From positions 1 to 18,516 of the forward strand of contig DAVZHM010000034.1 of the NCBI GenBank assembly GCA_052273845.1: a DNA stretch of 18,516 nucleotides, in the 5' to 3' direction. Below are positions 1 through 6,422 of this stretch, in pieces; position 1 is the first letter of the stretch; each line of letters starts with the position of its first letter. A program made the position numbers and the translations under genes. The DNA is from Fimenecus sp052273845 (GTDB lineage: Bacteria; Bacillota; Clostridia; Oscillospirales; Acutalibacteraceae). The notes beneath the pieces were generated by a model. The model searched no databases. It had not been told where the DNA came from and saw only the letters and a program-made list of their open reading frames with translations.

Positions 1-1
1 G

Positions 2-778
2 GCGGCGGTCTCGGCGGTCTTGAGTGTGGCGGGGCATCCGTTTTTGGGGCTGTTCTGCGCGATTTTGTGCGGTGCGGCAGCAGGCTCGGTGACGGGCTTT
101 TTGCAAACGAAAGCAGGAATTCATCCGATTTTGGCGGGCATTCTCACGATGAGTGGGTTATATACCGTAAATATGGCGATTATGCAGGCGCCGAATGTGT
201 CGCTGATCGGCAAACCCCGTTTTTACGAATTCTTGTATACCCTGTTCCAAAACGGCAACAAGGATATTTTGAAAATCGTTGCCGTTACAGTAATTTGCGC
301 AGGACTTACCGCGCTGCTCATTCTCTTTTTCCGCACGGTATTCGGACTTTGCATTCGCGCAACGGGCAACAATGAAGATATGGTGCGTGCTTCGTCCATC
401 AATACGAATGTGACGAAAATCGTTGCACTTTCGCTTGCCAACGCGTTGGTTGCGCTTTCGGGCGGGCTGATTGCCCAAACAGGCGGCTTCGCCGACATCA
501 ACGGCGGCAGCGGTATGATTGTGGTGGGGCTTGCCTCCGTGATTATCGGAGAAGTGCTGTTCGGCAAACGCTCTCTTGCGGTCGGTCTGATTTCGGCGGT
601 GGTCGGCTCTGTCGTTTACCGTTTGATTATCGCCTTGGCACTCGAAACCAACTTCTTCACCGCAGATGCGCTCAAACTCCTTTCGGCGGTAATTGTCGGC
701 ATTACGCTGTCGGTACCTGCCATCAAGAAAGTACTTTCCGAAGCGCACACAAGAAGGGAGGCGCGCAAGAATGCTTGA
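2..778 (+). CDS. ABC transporter permease, Trp/Tyr-type uptake family (5' partial)
   Basis: The reading frame is open to the left edge, so the N-terminus lies outside the window and 258 residues are visible. The product is a polytopic membrane protein with about six or seven hydrophobic segments separated by short loops. The C-terminal part has the stretch GFADINGGSGMIVVGLASVI, which I recognise from the permease partner of the COG1101/COG2984-type importers, whose characterised members take up tryptophan or tyrosine. The C-terminus is basic (RREARKNA), as expected for a cytoplasmic tail. Its stop overlaps the start of the ATPase gene by 8 bases, which implies translational coupling. A substrate-binding lipoprotein gene is expected just upstream, outside the window. 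The substrate itself cannot be read from the sequence. A TTG at 20 could be mistaken for a start, but the frame continues upstream with hydrophobic residues. Confidence 0.85.
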   Translation, partial: AAVSAVLSVAGHPFLGLFCAILCGAAAGSVTGFLQTKAGIHPILAGILTMSGLYTVNMAIMQAPNVSLIGKPRFYEFLYTLFQNGNKDILKIVAVTVICAGLTALLILFFRTVFGLCIRATGNNEDMVRASSINTNVTKIVALSLANALVALSGGLIAQTGGFADINGGSGMIVVGLASVIIGEVLFGKRSLAVGLISAVVGSVVYRLIIALALETNFFTADALKLLSAVIVGITLSVPAIKKVLSEAHTRREARKNA

Positions 779-1571
779 AATTACAAATATTACAAAAACC
801 TTTTTAAAGGGTACGCCGAATGCGCATACCGCGCTTTGCGACCTTTCGCTGCACTTAAATGACGGCGATTTCGTGACGGTCATCGGCTCGAACGGCGCGG
901 GCAAATCCACGCTGTTTAACGCTGTGGCAGGCACTTTCCTTTGTGACAGCGGTAAAATCCTTTTGGATGGGAAAAACATCACCTATCAAAAAGAACACAT
1001 CCGCGCCAAAAACATTGGGCGGATTTTTCAAGACCCGATGAAAGGCACCGCGCCCGACCTTACGGTGGAGGAAAATATGGCACTCGCCTACTCCAAAGCC
1101 ACGCGCAATATACTCGCTTCGGCGCACCGCAAAAAAGATATGGCGTATTTCCGCGAAATCCTCGCAAAACTCGATATGGGGTTGGAGGATCGCATGCGCA
1201 CCAAAATGGGGCAACTTTCGGGTGGGCAGCGGCAGGCGGTCACGCTCTTGATGAGCACGATGGTCACGCCGAAACTTCTGCTTTTGGACGAACACACCGC
1301 CGCGCTTGACCCTGTTACGGCGCAAAAGGTGATGGAAATCACAAAAAACATCGTGCAGGAAAATCGCATCACCACCATGATGATTACCCACAACATCAAC
1401 CAGGCGTTGCACACCGGCAACCGTACAATTATGTTGGCAAGCGGAAAAGTCGTGTTAGATTTGGAAGGCGAAGAACGCGAAAAAATCACTCTGCCCGAAC
1501 TTTTGGAAATGTATAAAGAAAAAGCCGGCAAAGTGCTCGACAACGACCGAATGCTTTTGTCCGAAGATTGA
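771..1571 (+). CDS. ABC transporter ATP-binding protein, Trp/Tyr-type uptake family
   Basis: 266 residues, a normal length for a single nucleotide-binding domain. Visible motifs are Walker A GSNGAGKST (39-47), Q-loop around FQDP (86-89), signature LSGGQ (149-153), Walker B LLLLDE (169-174), D-loop ALD (178-180) and the switch His in MITHN (H207). I chose ATG 771 because it gives the standard MLEI N-terminus and is preceded by a GGGAGG Shine-Dalgarno at the end of the permease gene; an upstream in-frame start at 693 would lie inside the permease. The ATPase drives import through the upstream permease at the cytoplasmic face. It is the last gene of its operon, followed 13 bases later by a strong terminator. 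The substrate is inferred from family only. Confidence 0.93.
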   Translation: MLEITNITKTFLKGTPNAHTALCDLSLHLNDGDFVTVIGSNGAGKSTLFNAVAGTFLCDSGKILLDGKNITYQKEHIRAKNIGRIFQDPMKGTAPDLTVEENMALAYSKATRNILASAHRKKDMAYFREILAKLDMGLEDRMRTKMGQLSGGQRQAVTLLMSTMVTPKLLLLDEHTAALDPVTAQKVMEITKNIVQENRITTMMITHNINQALHTGNRTIMLASGKVVLDLEGEEREKITLPELLEMYKEKAGKVLDNDRMLLSED

Positions 1572-1576
1572 ATAAA

Positions 1577-1627
1577 ATAACTGAAAAAGCACTTACCGAG
1601 TGGATTCGGTAAGTGCTTTTTTTGCGG
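1577..1627 (+). repeat. 51-bp direct repeat containing a terminator, left copy
   Basis: Bases 1577-1627 match 2314-2364 at all but two positions, both in the hairpin loop (GTGG against TCGG). The repeat starts with ATAACTG, spans the whole hairpin and ends with GCGG after seven T. The two copies bracket the xre/DUF2493 gene pair. Confidence 0.95.
1584..1622. terminator. Bidirectional intrinsic terminator (copy 1)
   Basis: A 16-bp perfect stem (1584-1599 with 1606-1621) and a six-base loop are followed by a T run, with a matching A run on the 5' side. It can therefore end the ABC operon on the plus strand and the xre gene on the minus strand. The same hairpin occurs again at 2321-2359. Confidence 0.93.
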
Positions 1628-1646
1628 AACATATTTCCAATACAGA

Positions 1647-1847
1647 TTATTTTTTGTATTCGATAATGTCGGAAATATCACATTCCAACGCGGCGCAAAT
1701 GCGGTCTAAAATGTAACTGTCGTACCGTTTGACTTTATTTTTGTAATAATTATCAATAATTTGATACTGAATCCCCGTGCGTTTTGCCAATTCATATCTT
1801 GTGAAACCGGCGCTTTGCAACGCTTTCTCCAAAGTCATTCTAATCAT
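1647..1847 (-). CDS. XRE-family helix-turn-helix regulator, small
   Basis: 66 residues, essentially only a Cro/C1-type helix-turn-helix domain. The N-terminal part has the usual LEKALQSAGFTRYELAKRTG helix pair (about residues 6-25), a recognition helix around IQYQIIDNYYKNK (26-38) and the closing IxxALECDISDIIEY segment. A DNA-binding repressor is the natural reading. The start ATG 1847 has only a weak GAGGTG SD about 13 bases upstream; the in-frame ATG at 1838 is an alternative. It is transcribed away from the DUF2493 gene. The shared intergenic region holds divergent promoters and a short inverted repeat overlapping its own -10 box, so autoregulation is likely. The sequence is clearly more AT-rich than the flanking operons. 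Confidence 0.85.
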   Translation of the reverse strand: MIRMTLEKALQSAGFTRYELAKRTGIQYQIIDNYYKNKVKRYDSYILDRICAALECDISDIIEYKK

Positions 1848-1862
1848 AATTGTAGTTTACAC

Positions 1863-1901
1863 CTCTAACTGTATTTTATTAGAGATATATTTGCTTGACA
1901 A
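1863..1901 (-). promoter_or_regulatory. xre promoter with candidate operator
   Basis: On the minus strand TTGTCA (1896-1901), a 17-base spacer and TAAAAT (1873-1878) make a good sigma-A promoter, placing the transcript start close to 1866. The inverted repeat CTCTAA (1863-1868) / TTAGAG (1879-1884) with a 10-base gap overlaps the -10 box and is a candidate binding site for the XRE protein. The operator role is inference. Confidence 0.6.
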
Positions 1902-1923
1902 TTCATTTTAATAAGTATATATT
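1895..1923 (+). promoter_or_regulatory. Promoter of the DUF2493 gene
   Basis: TTGACA (1895-1900), a 17-base spacer and TATATT (1918-1923). Its -35 box overlaps the -35 box of the xre promoter on the other strand by five bases, so RNA polymerase can probably occupy only one promoter at a time. Confidence 0.7.
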
Positions 1924-1948
1924 TATATAAATATATATCGGTGATTTT

Positions 1949-2317
1949 ATGTTGAAAAGGATTGTCGTTGCAGGCTGTAGAGAATATAATAATTATCCAG
2001 AAGTGAAAACATATATAGATTTTTGTATCAGCCAAATTCGGAAAGAATGTACGCTTGTTTTTGTTTCGGGACATTGCAGAGGTGCGGATATTCCGGGAGA
2101 ACGCTATGCTCCGGAAAACGGATTTGAAATTGAACTGTATTTAGCGGATTGGAAAAATTACGGAAAAGCCGCAGGACCAAAAAGAAACAAAGAAATGGCA
2201 CAAAAAGCGGATTATATTATATGTTTTTGGGATGGCAAAAGCAAAGGCACACAATCAATGATTGCTTATGCCAAACAATTTCATAAGCCTGTACGGGTAA
2301 AATTCATAAGTTTATAA
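1949..2317 (+). CDS. DUF2493 / YspA-type SLOG-family protein
   Basis: 122 residues with the hallmarks of the DUF2493 (YspA, cpYpsA-related SLOG) family: an N-terminal beta-strand and turn KRIVVAGCREY (3-13), the glycine-rich VSGHCRGADIPGE (39-51), ADWKNYGKAAGPKRNKEMA (66-84) and the C-terminal FWDGKSKGTQSMI (93-105). SLOG proteins have a Rossmann-like fold and are thought to bind nucleotide-derived ligands; some sit in conflict or stress systems. The ligand and role here are unknown. ATG 1949 is preceded by GGTGAT five bases away. The gene is AT-rich, is divergent from a small XRE gene, and its stop codon lies inside the second copy of the 51-bp terminator repeat. Family assignment is firm; a defence or stress role is only inference. 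Confidence 0.9.
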   Translation: MLKRIVVAGCREYNNYPEVKTYIDFCISQIRKECTLVFVSGHCRGADIPGERYAPENGFEIELYLADWKNYGKAAGPKRNKEMAQKADYIICFWDGKSKGTQSMIAYAKQFHKPVRVKFISL

Positions 2318-2364
2318 CTGAAAAAGCACTTACCGATCGGATTCGGTAAGTGCTTTTTTTGCGG
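2314..2364 (+). repeat. 51-bp direct repeat containing a terminator, right copy
   Basis: Second copy of the repeat at 1577-1627, two loop mismatches only, same orientation. It supplies the last base of the final sense codon and the stop codon of the DUF2493 gene, plus its terminator (stem 2321-2336 with 2343-2358, T run to 2360). Confidence 0.95.
2321..2360 (+). terminator. Intrinsic terminator (copy 2)
   Basis: Perfect 16-bp stem with a six-base loop and a T run, immediately after the DUF2493 stop codon. Stem and tail are identical to the terminator after the ABC operon. Confidence 0.92.
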
Positions 2365-2483
2365 GCGCTTCGTGAAGCACCCCTACGCACGGATTGAATT
2401 TACCGCGTAGAGGCGTGCATTGCGCGCCCGAAATAAATTCATATCGCAATTTTTGTAGGGAACAACCTCAATGTTGTTCCGTT
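2362..2483. repeat. Cluster of three short intergenic hairpin repeats
   Basis: Three units share a GTAGGG-type head and a palindromic core. Unit 1 on the minus strand covers 2362-2386, core GCTTC-GT-GAAGC extended to GGG/CCC. Unit 2 on the plus strand covers 2407-2431, core GGCGTG/CGCGCC. Unit 3 on the plus strand covers 2455-2483, core GGAACAAC-CTCAAT-GTTGTTCC with a perfect 8-bp stem. They resemble the dispersed intergenic palindromes common in Clostridia genomes (general recollection, not searched). The gene-free stretch continues to about 2570 with C- and G-rich sequence in which I see no gene. Confidence 0.55.
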
Positions 2484-2574
2484 AATCACATCAAAAACCG
2501 AGGACGGTGTGTCGAGTCGCCGCCCCCTGCGGCTCTGCAATCCGATACACATTCCGTAAAAATCGGCTCTCCTC

Positions 2575-2603
2575 TTTACGAGAACGGAAAAAAATGCTAT
2601 ACT
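2575..2603 (+). promoter_or_regulatory. Promoter of the yhaM operon
   Basis: TTTACG (2575-2580), a 17-base spacer and TATACT (2598-2603), about 35 bases before the yhaM start codon. Confidence 0.6.
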
Positions 2604-2638
2604 GAAACATAGAAATAGACAAGGGAGATTTTCTGTTT

Positions 2639-3610
2639 ATGAACTTTACGCCAATCAATCAAAACGGACTTTACGAAGGCTTTGTGTTGATTACCAAATC
2701 CGAAAAGAAGGTCACCGCCAAGGGCAAAGACTATTTGGATTTGACGCTTTCCGATAAAGACGGCGAGATTTCCGCAAAATATTGGGATTATAACGAGGCG
2801 GTGCAGGGGCAGTTCCCTGCCGAAACGCTTGTGAAAGTGCGCGGCACAATTTCGCAGTACAACGGCGCCGACCAATTCCGCGTAGAGCGCATCCGCAAAG
2901 CAACCCCCGAGGATGGCGTGGATATGGCGGATTTCGTGCGCTCTGCCACTTACAGCAGCGAATTTATGTACGCGCAGCTGCTCGAATGTGTCAACAACTT
3001 TTCGGACGCGGATTTGAAGCGTTTGGTGCTTGAAATGCTCACAAAGCACAAAGAAAATCTTTTGATTTGGCCCGCGGCATACCGCCTGCACCACGCATTG
3101 CGCGGCGGACTTTTGATGCATACGCTGTCCATTGTGCGCCTTTGCGAGGGCGTTTGCAAAGTGTACCCGTTTGTCAATCGGGATTTGTTGCTTTCGGGCG
3201 CGATTTTGCACGACATTGCCAAACTTTCGGAATTCGTGGTCGGCAACACAGGGATTGCCTCGGGGTATTCCGTCGAGGGCAACTTAATCGGGCATTTGGT
3301 CATGGGCGCGCGTATGGTGGACGAAGCCGCGAAATCTTTGGATGTTCCCGCAGAAAAATCCATGCTTTTGCAACATATGATTCTTTCGCACCACGGCGAA
3401 CCGGACTTCGGTGCGGCGGTGCGCCCGCAGTTTTTGGAAGCAGAACTTTTGTCGGAACTCGACTTGATGGATGCGCGCGTCTACCAAATCCACGAAGCCA
3501 CCGCTCCGTTGCAAAAAGGCGCATTTTCCAATCGGCTTTGGGCGTTGGAAGAACGGAAAATGTATAATCACGGGCTGTCAGACACAGACCAAGGCGTATT
3601 CTTGGAGTAA
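2639..3610 (+). CDS. yhaM: 3'-5' exoribonuclease YhaM family
   Basis: 323 residues, close to Bacillus YhaM (about 314). The N-terminal third (about 12-90) is an OB-fold nucleic-acid binding domain, including KGKDYLDLTLSDKDGEISAKYW. The rest is an HD phosphohydrolase domain: HH (151-152), H161, the HD pair 191-192 followed by K195, HH (251-252) in LSHHGEPDFG and D275/D278 near ELDLMDAR. YhaM trims RNA from the 3' end and also acts on single-stranded DNA in the cytoplasm. ATG 2639 has a GGGAG SD about 11 bases upstream. It is the first gene of a probable three-gene operon (45 bases to the DUF2804 gene, then 17 to prmA). Confidence 0.92.
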   Translation: MNFTPINQNGLYEGFVLITKSEKKVTAKGKDYLDLTLSDKDGEISAKYWDYNEAVQGQFPAETLVKVRGTISQYNGADQFRVERIRKATPEDGVDMADFVRSATYSSEFMYAQLLECVNNFSDADLKRLVLEMLTKHKENLLIWPAAYRLHHALRGGLLMHTLSIVRLCEGVCKVYPFVNRDLLLSGAILHDIAKLSEFVVGNTGIASGYSVEGNLIGHLVMGARMVDEAAKSLDVPAEKSMLLQHMILSHHGEPDFGAAVRPQFLEAELLSELDLMDARVYQIHEATAPLQKGAFSNRLWALEERKMYNHGLSDTDQGVFLE

Positions 3611-3655
3611 GGTATTCCATAAATTGAATAAAATATACAGTGGGAGGTTGTCAGT

Positions 3656-4681
3656 ATGCGAAATCACGAAGTCACGGCGGTACAACGGCTTTTAAATGTG
3701 GACGGGTCCTTGAAAGAACCCGGCTGGTCGCGGCAACTGTATCAAATTTATGACCGCGGAGACATCAAAGCACCGAAATTCCGCATTAAGGAATGGGATT
3801 ATTATTTGGTACTTTGCGAGGACTATGCGCTTGCCTTTACTGTGTCGGATGACGGGTATGTCGGTTTGCAGTCCGTTTCCCTGTTGGAATTCGGCGAAAC
3901 GCCGTGGGAGCATACCGAAACCGTTTTGACGCCGTTCCCGATGGGCAAACTGAAACTTCCTGCAACAAGCGCGGCAGGCAATACGGTTTACCGCGACAAG
4001 CGGCTGTATTTATCCTTTGAAAAGATGGAAAACGCACGGCATATTGTGTGCCGATTCAAGAATTTCAAAGACGGCAAAACGCTTTCGTGCGACATCGTGT
4101 TGCATCAGCCGAAAATGGATACCATGGTGATTGCCACCCCGTGGAAAGAGGACAAAAAAGCCTTTTATTACAACCAAAAAATCAACTGTATGCGTGCCGA
4201 AGGCACAGCGACCTTTAACGGCAAAACCTACACCTTCAACCCCGAAACGGACTTCGGTACGCTGGATTGGGGCAGAGGGGTTTGGACTTACGATAACACT
4301 TGGAATTGGGGTTCGGGCAACGCGGTGGTAAACGGCAAACCGTTCGGATTTAACATCGGGTACGGCTTCGGCGACACCTCGGCGGCAAGTGAAAATATGC
4401 TGTTTTATGACGGCGTCGGGCACAAGTTGGACGATGTGACATTCCATATTCCCGCTTCGTCATACACAGACCCGTGGAAAATTTCCTCAAGCGACGGGCG
4501 GTTTGAAATGGATTTTGTGCCCATACTTGACCGCGCGGCAAAAATCGACATAAAAGCCATTGTTACCGACCAGCATCAGGTATTCGGGAAAATGAGCGGT
4601 ACGGCAATTTTAGACGACGGCACCGCGCTTCAAATCAAAGATTTGGTTTGCTTCTGCGAACGCGTACACAATAAATATTGA
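3656..4681 (+). CDS. DUF2804 family protein
   Basis: 341 residues without signal peptide or membrane segment. I recognise the DUF2804 family from the N-terminal LNVDGSLKEPGWSRQ motif (13-27) and the central aromatic/glycine block DWGRGVWTYDNTWNWGSG (204-221) followed by NIGYGFGD (233-240). Family members are predicted beta-rich, lipocalin-like proteins; no reaction has been assigned that I know of. ATG 3656 has a GGGAGG SD eight bases away. It lies between yhaM and prmA with short gaps and is probably co-transcribed with both. Its function cannot be inferred from these neighbours, both of which act on RNA or ribosomes. Confidence 0.88.
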   Translation: MRNHEVTAVQRLLNVDGSLKEPGWSRQLYQIYDRGDIKAPKFRIKEWDYYLVLCEDYALAFTVSDDGYVGLQSVSLLEFGETPWEHTETVLTPFPMGKLKLPATSAAGNTVYRDKRLYLSFEKMENARHIVCRFKNFKDGKTLSCDIVLHQPKMDTMVIATPWKEDKKAFYYNQKINCMRAEGTATFNGKTYTFNPETDFGTLDWGRGVWTYDNTWNWGSGNAVVNGKPFGFNIGYGFGDTSAASENMLFYDGVGHKLDDVTFHIPASSYTDPWKISSSDGRFEMDFVPILDRAAKIDIKAIVTDQHQVFGKMSGTAILDDGTALQIKDLVCFCERVHNKY

Positions 4682-4698
4682 GAAAAAGGAACGAGCAA

Positions 4699-5625
4699 AT
4701 GGATTGGACGGAAGTAAAAATCGAAATTCCCGCCGCGGATATTGACCGCGCGGCAGACATTGCCAATATGGTAGTCCCCTACGGTATTTATATTGAGGAT
4801 TACCGCAATTTGGAAGCGGAAACCTGGGAAATCGCCAACATTGATTTGATTGACGAAACGCTTTTGCAAAAAGACCGCACAAAGGGCTATGTGCACATTT
4901 ACATCGCACCCGAGGAAAATCCGCAAGAGGCGGTCGCCTTTTTGTCCGAGCGATTTGCGGCGGCGGATATCCCCCACCAAATTGATTTAAGCCTTTGCAA
5001 AAACGAAGATTGGGAAAACAACTGGAAAACATATTTTAAACCGATGAAAATCGGGGAAAAGTTGCTCATTCAACCGCTTTGGATTGACGAGATTGACAAT
5101 CCCGAACACCGTGCCGTGCTTTCGATTGAACCGGGGCTTGCTTTCGGTACAGGCGGCCACCACACAACGCGGCTTTGCTTGGAAACGCTCGAACGCTATG
5201 TGAAACCGGGCTACGCAGTGCTCGACACCGGCTGTGGCAGTGGGATTTTGGCAATCGCCGCACTGCTTTTCGGCGCAAAGAAAGCGGTGGGCGTGGATAT
5301 TGACGAGCTCGCCGTCAAAACCGCTGTGGAAAACGGCAAGGTGAACGGCTTTACAGAGCCGCAATACACGGTTTTGGAAGGCAATTTGGCAGACAAGGTG
5401 ACCGGTATGTATGATGTAGTGGTCGCCAACATTGTGGCCGATGTCATTATGCTGTTTGCAAAAGATGTCGGGCAATTTATGAAAGAGGACGCGGTGTTCA
5501 TCACCTCGGGCATTATTGACACGCGCGAACAAGAGGTATTTTCCGCACTCCAAAAGAACGGGTTTCAGGTGGTAGAACGCAACGAACAAAGCGGCTGGGT
5601 ATGTTTTGTTTGCAAAAAAGCGTAA
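4699..5625 (+). CDS. prmA: Ribosomal protein L11 methyltransferase
   Basis: 308 residues, a normal PrmA length. The N-terminal alpha/beta substrate-recognition domain (about 1-95) ends before EDWENNWKTYFKP (103-115), a PrmA hallmark. The catalytic domain carries IEPGLAFGTGGHHTT (143-157), the SAM-binding motif LDTGCGSGILAI (175-186), the acidic residue of motif II (D200) and the NIVAD (244-248) motif. The enzyme trimethylates L11 on the large ribosomal subunit. I chose ATG 4699 rather than an in-frame TTG at 4678, because AAGGA lies eight bases before it and the TTG overlaps the preceding stop. Last gene of the yhaM-DUF2804-prmA operon; no clear terminator follows before the next promoter. 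Confidence 0.95.
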   Translation: MDWTEVKIEIPAADIDRAADIANMVVPYGIYIEDYRNLEAETWEIANIDLIDETLLQKDRTKGYVHIYIAPEENPQEAVAFLSERFAAADIPHQIDLSLCKNEDWENNWKTYFKPMKIGEKLLIQPLWIDEIDNPEHRAVLSIEPGLAFGTGGHHTTRLCLETLERYVKPGYAVLDTGCGSGILAIAALLFGAKKAVGVDIDELAVKTAVENGKVNGFTEPQYTVLEGNLADKVTGMYDVVVANIVADVIMLFAKDVGQFMKEDAVFITSGIIDTREQEVFSALQKNGFQVVERNEQSGWVCFVCKKA

Positions 5626-5683
5626 AACGCGATTTTTTGGGATTTCGGCGCGCAAAGTTCTGCATTTATTTATATTTTGTTCA

Positions 5684-5712
5684 TTGACTTTTACAAACTT
5701 TGTGGGTATAAT
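5684..5712 (+). promoter_or_regulatory. Near-consensus sigma-A promoter
   Basis: TTGACT (5684-5689), exactly 17 bases, then the consensus TATAAT (5707-5712). It is one of the strongest promoters in the window and drives only the small gene at 5748. Confidence 0.85.
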
Positions 5713-5747
5713 AACCATATAATCTTGATTTTAGGAGGATGTTTCCA

Positions 5748-5927
5748 ATGAAAAAAGCATTAAAAGTAATTGCAATTATCGCCGCTATTGCCGGCGCGGC
5801 ATTCGGCGCGTATGTTCTTGTTAAAAAATATGTAGACAGCAAAAAAGTTGTCATCGGTAACGATGCGGAAAACTATGTTTCCTGCTCCTGCTGTGATGAC
5901 ACATTCGTTTCCGAAACGGTTGCGTAA
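5748..5927 (+). CDS. Small membrane-anchored protein with CSCC motif
   Basis: 59 residues if started at ATG 5748, which has AGGAGG nine bases upstream. An in-frame ATG at 5739 overlaps that SD and is unlikely. The N-terminus is KK followed by a 22-residue Ala/Ile-rich hydrophobic helix (about 6-27), then a basic stretch KKYVDSKK and a polar tail with three close cysteines (CSCCDD, about residues 46-51). I expect an inner-membrane protein with a short tail; the sidedness is uncertain because positive charges flank both ends of the helix. The cysteines could bind a metal or form disulfides. It has its own near-consensus promoter and terminator, so it is probably a well-expressed monocistronic gene. 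Family not recognised. Confidence 0.75.
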   Translation: MKKALKVIAIIAAIAGAAFGAYVLVKKYVDSKKVVIGNDAENYVSCSCCDDTFVSETVA

Positions 5928-5942
5928 ATTCACAAACTATGT

Positions 5943-5973
5943 AAAAAAGGTTGCCTGTACGGCAACCTTTTTT
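5943..5973. terminator. Bidirectional intrinsic terminator
   Basis: A 13-bp stem built from AAAAAAGGTTGCC and its complement with a five-base loop and T runs on both strands. It ends the small gene at 5748 and spoVAE on the minus strand, whose stop is only three bases away. Confidence 0.92.
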
Positions 5974-5975
5974 GT

Positions 5976-6329
5976 TTATTTGCTTTTCGGTCGTGCGCAA
6001 ACGGAAACCACAAGTCCCGACAGCATGGCGGCGGAAATACCCGCGCTCCCTGCGCGAAACGGCCCCGATATGGCACCCAAAAGCCCCTGTTCACGCACGG
6101 CATCTTTTGTGCCCTCTGCCAAAAGGTTGCCGAATCCTGTAAGCGGCACGGTTGCGCCGCACCCGGCAAACTCTGCAAGCGGTCCGTAAATGCCCAAAGC
6201 ACCCAATACCACGCCCGACACCACAAACAATACCAAAATGCGCGCGGGGGTAAGTTTGGTGTAATCCATTAAAAGTTGTCCGACAACGCAAATCGCGCCG
6301 CCTATCAAAAAAGCCTTTAAATACATCAT
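5976..6329 (-). CDS. spoVAE: Stage V sporulation protein AE
   Basis: 117 residues, matching SpoVAE (SpoVAEb) in length and along its whole sequence: MMYLKAFLIGGAICVVGQLL (1-20), LTPARILVLFVVSGVVLGAL (26-45), GATVPLTGFGNLLAEGT (58-74) and GLLGAISGPF (82-91). Three to four hydrophobic segments mark it as an integral membrane protein. SpoVA proteins move dipicolinic acid into the forespore and out again at germination, and SpoVAC, SpoVAD and SpoVAE form the core set. The start has a GGGAGG SD. Unusually the gene stands alone: the neighbours are a terminator and a divergent aldo/keto reductase, with no spoVAC or spoVAD in the window. Codons and domains look intact, so it is probably functional. 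Confidence 0.95.
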   Translation of the reverse strand: MMYLKAFLIGGAICVVGQLLMDYTKLTPARILVLFVVSGVVLGALGIYGPLAEFAGCGATVPLTGFGNLLAEGTKDAVREQGLLGAISGPFRAGSAGISAAMLSGLVVSVCARPKSK

Positions 6330-6365
6330 AAGCGTTCCTCCCGTTCTTACAATTTACCGAAAAGA

Positions 6366-6394
6366 TTGTTTTATGCGTAAAAATGTGGTAAACT
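6366..6394 (+). promoter_or_regulatory. Promoter of the aldo/keto reductase gene
   Basis: TTGTTT (6366-6371), 17 bases, TAAACT (6389-6394), about 29 bases before the TTG start codon. In the same interval, on the minus strand, a GCATA sequence upstream of spoVAE could be part of a forespore sigma-F/G promoter, but I found no convincing -10 partner. Confidence 0.5.
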
Positions 6395-6422
6395 AATAGA
6401 AATTCCGCTTTGAGGTGATTTT

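Noticed and set aside
4987..5718. Long open frame on the minus strand opposite prmA (and similar ones opposite yhaM, nrdR, the ABC genes and dnaX)
   Set aside because: They lie antisense to clearly recognised genes, lack SD sequences and show no domain-like sequence; they are by-products of codon bias.
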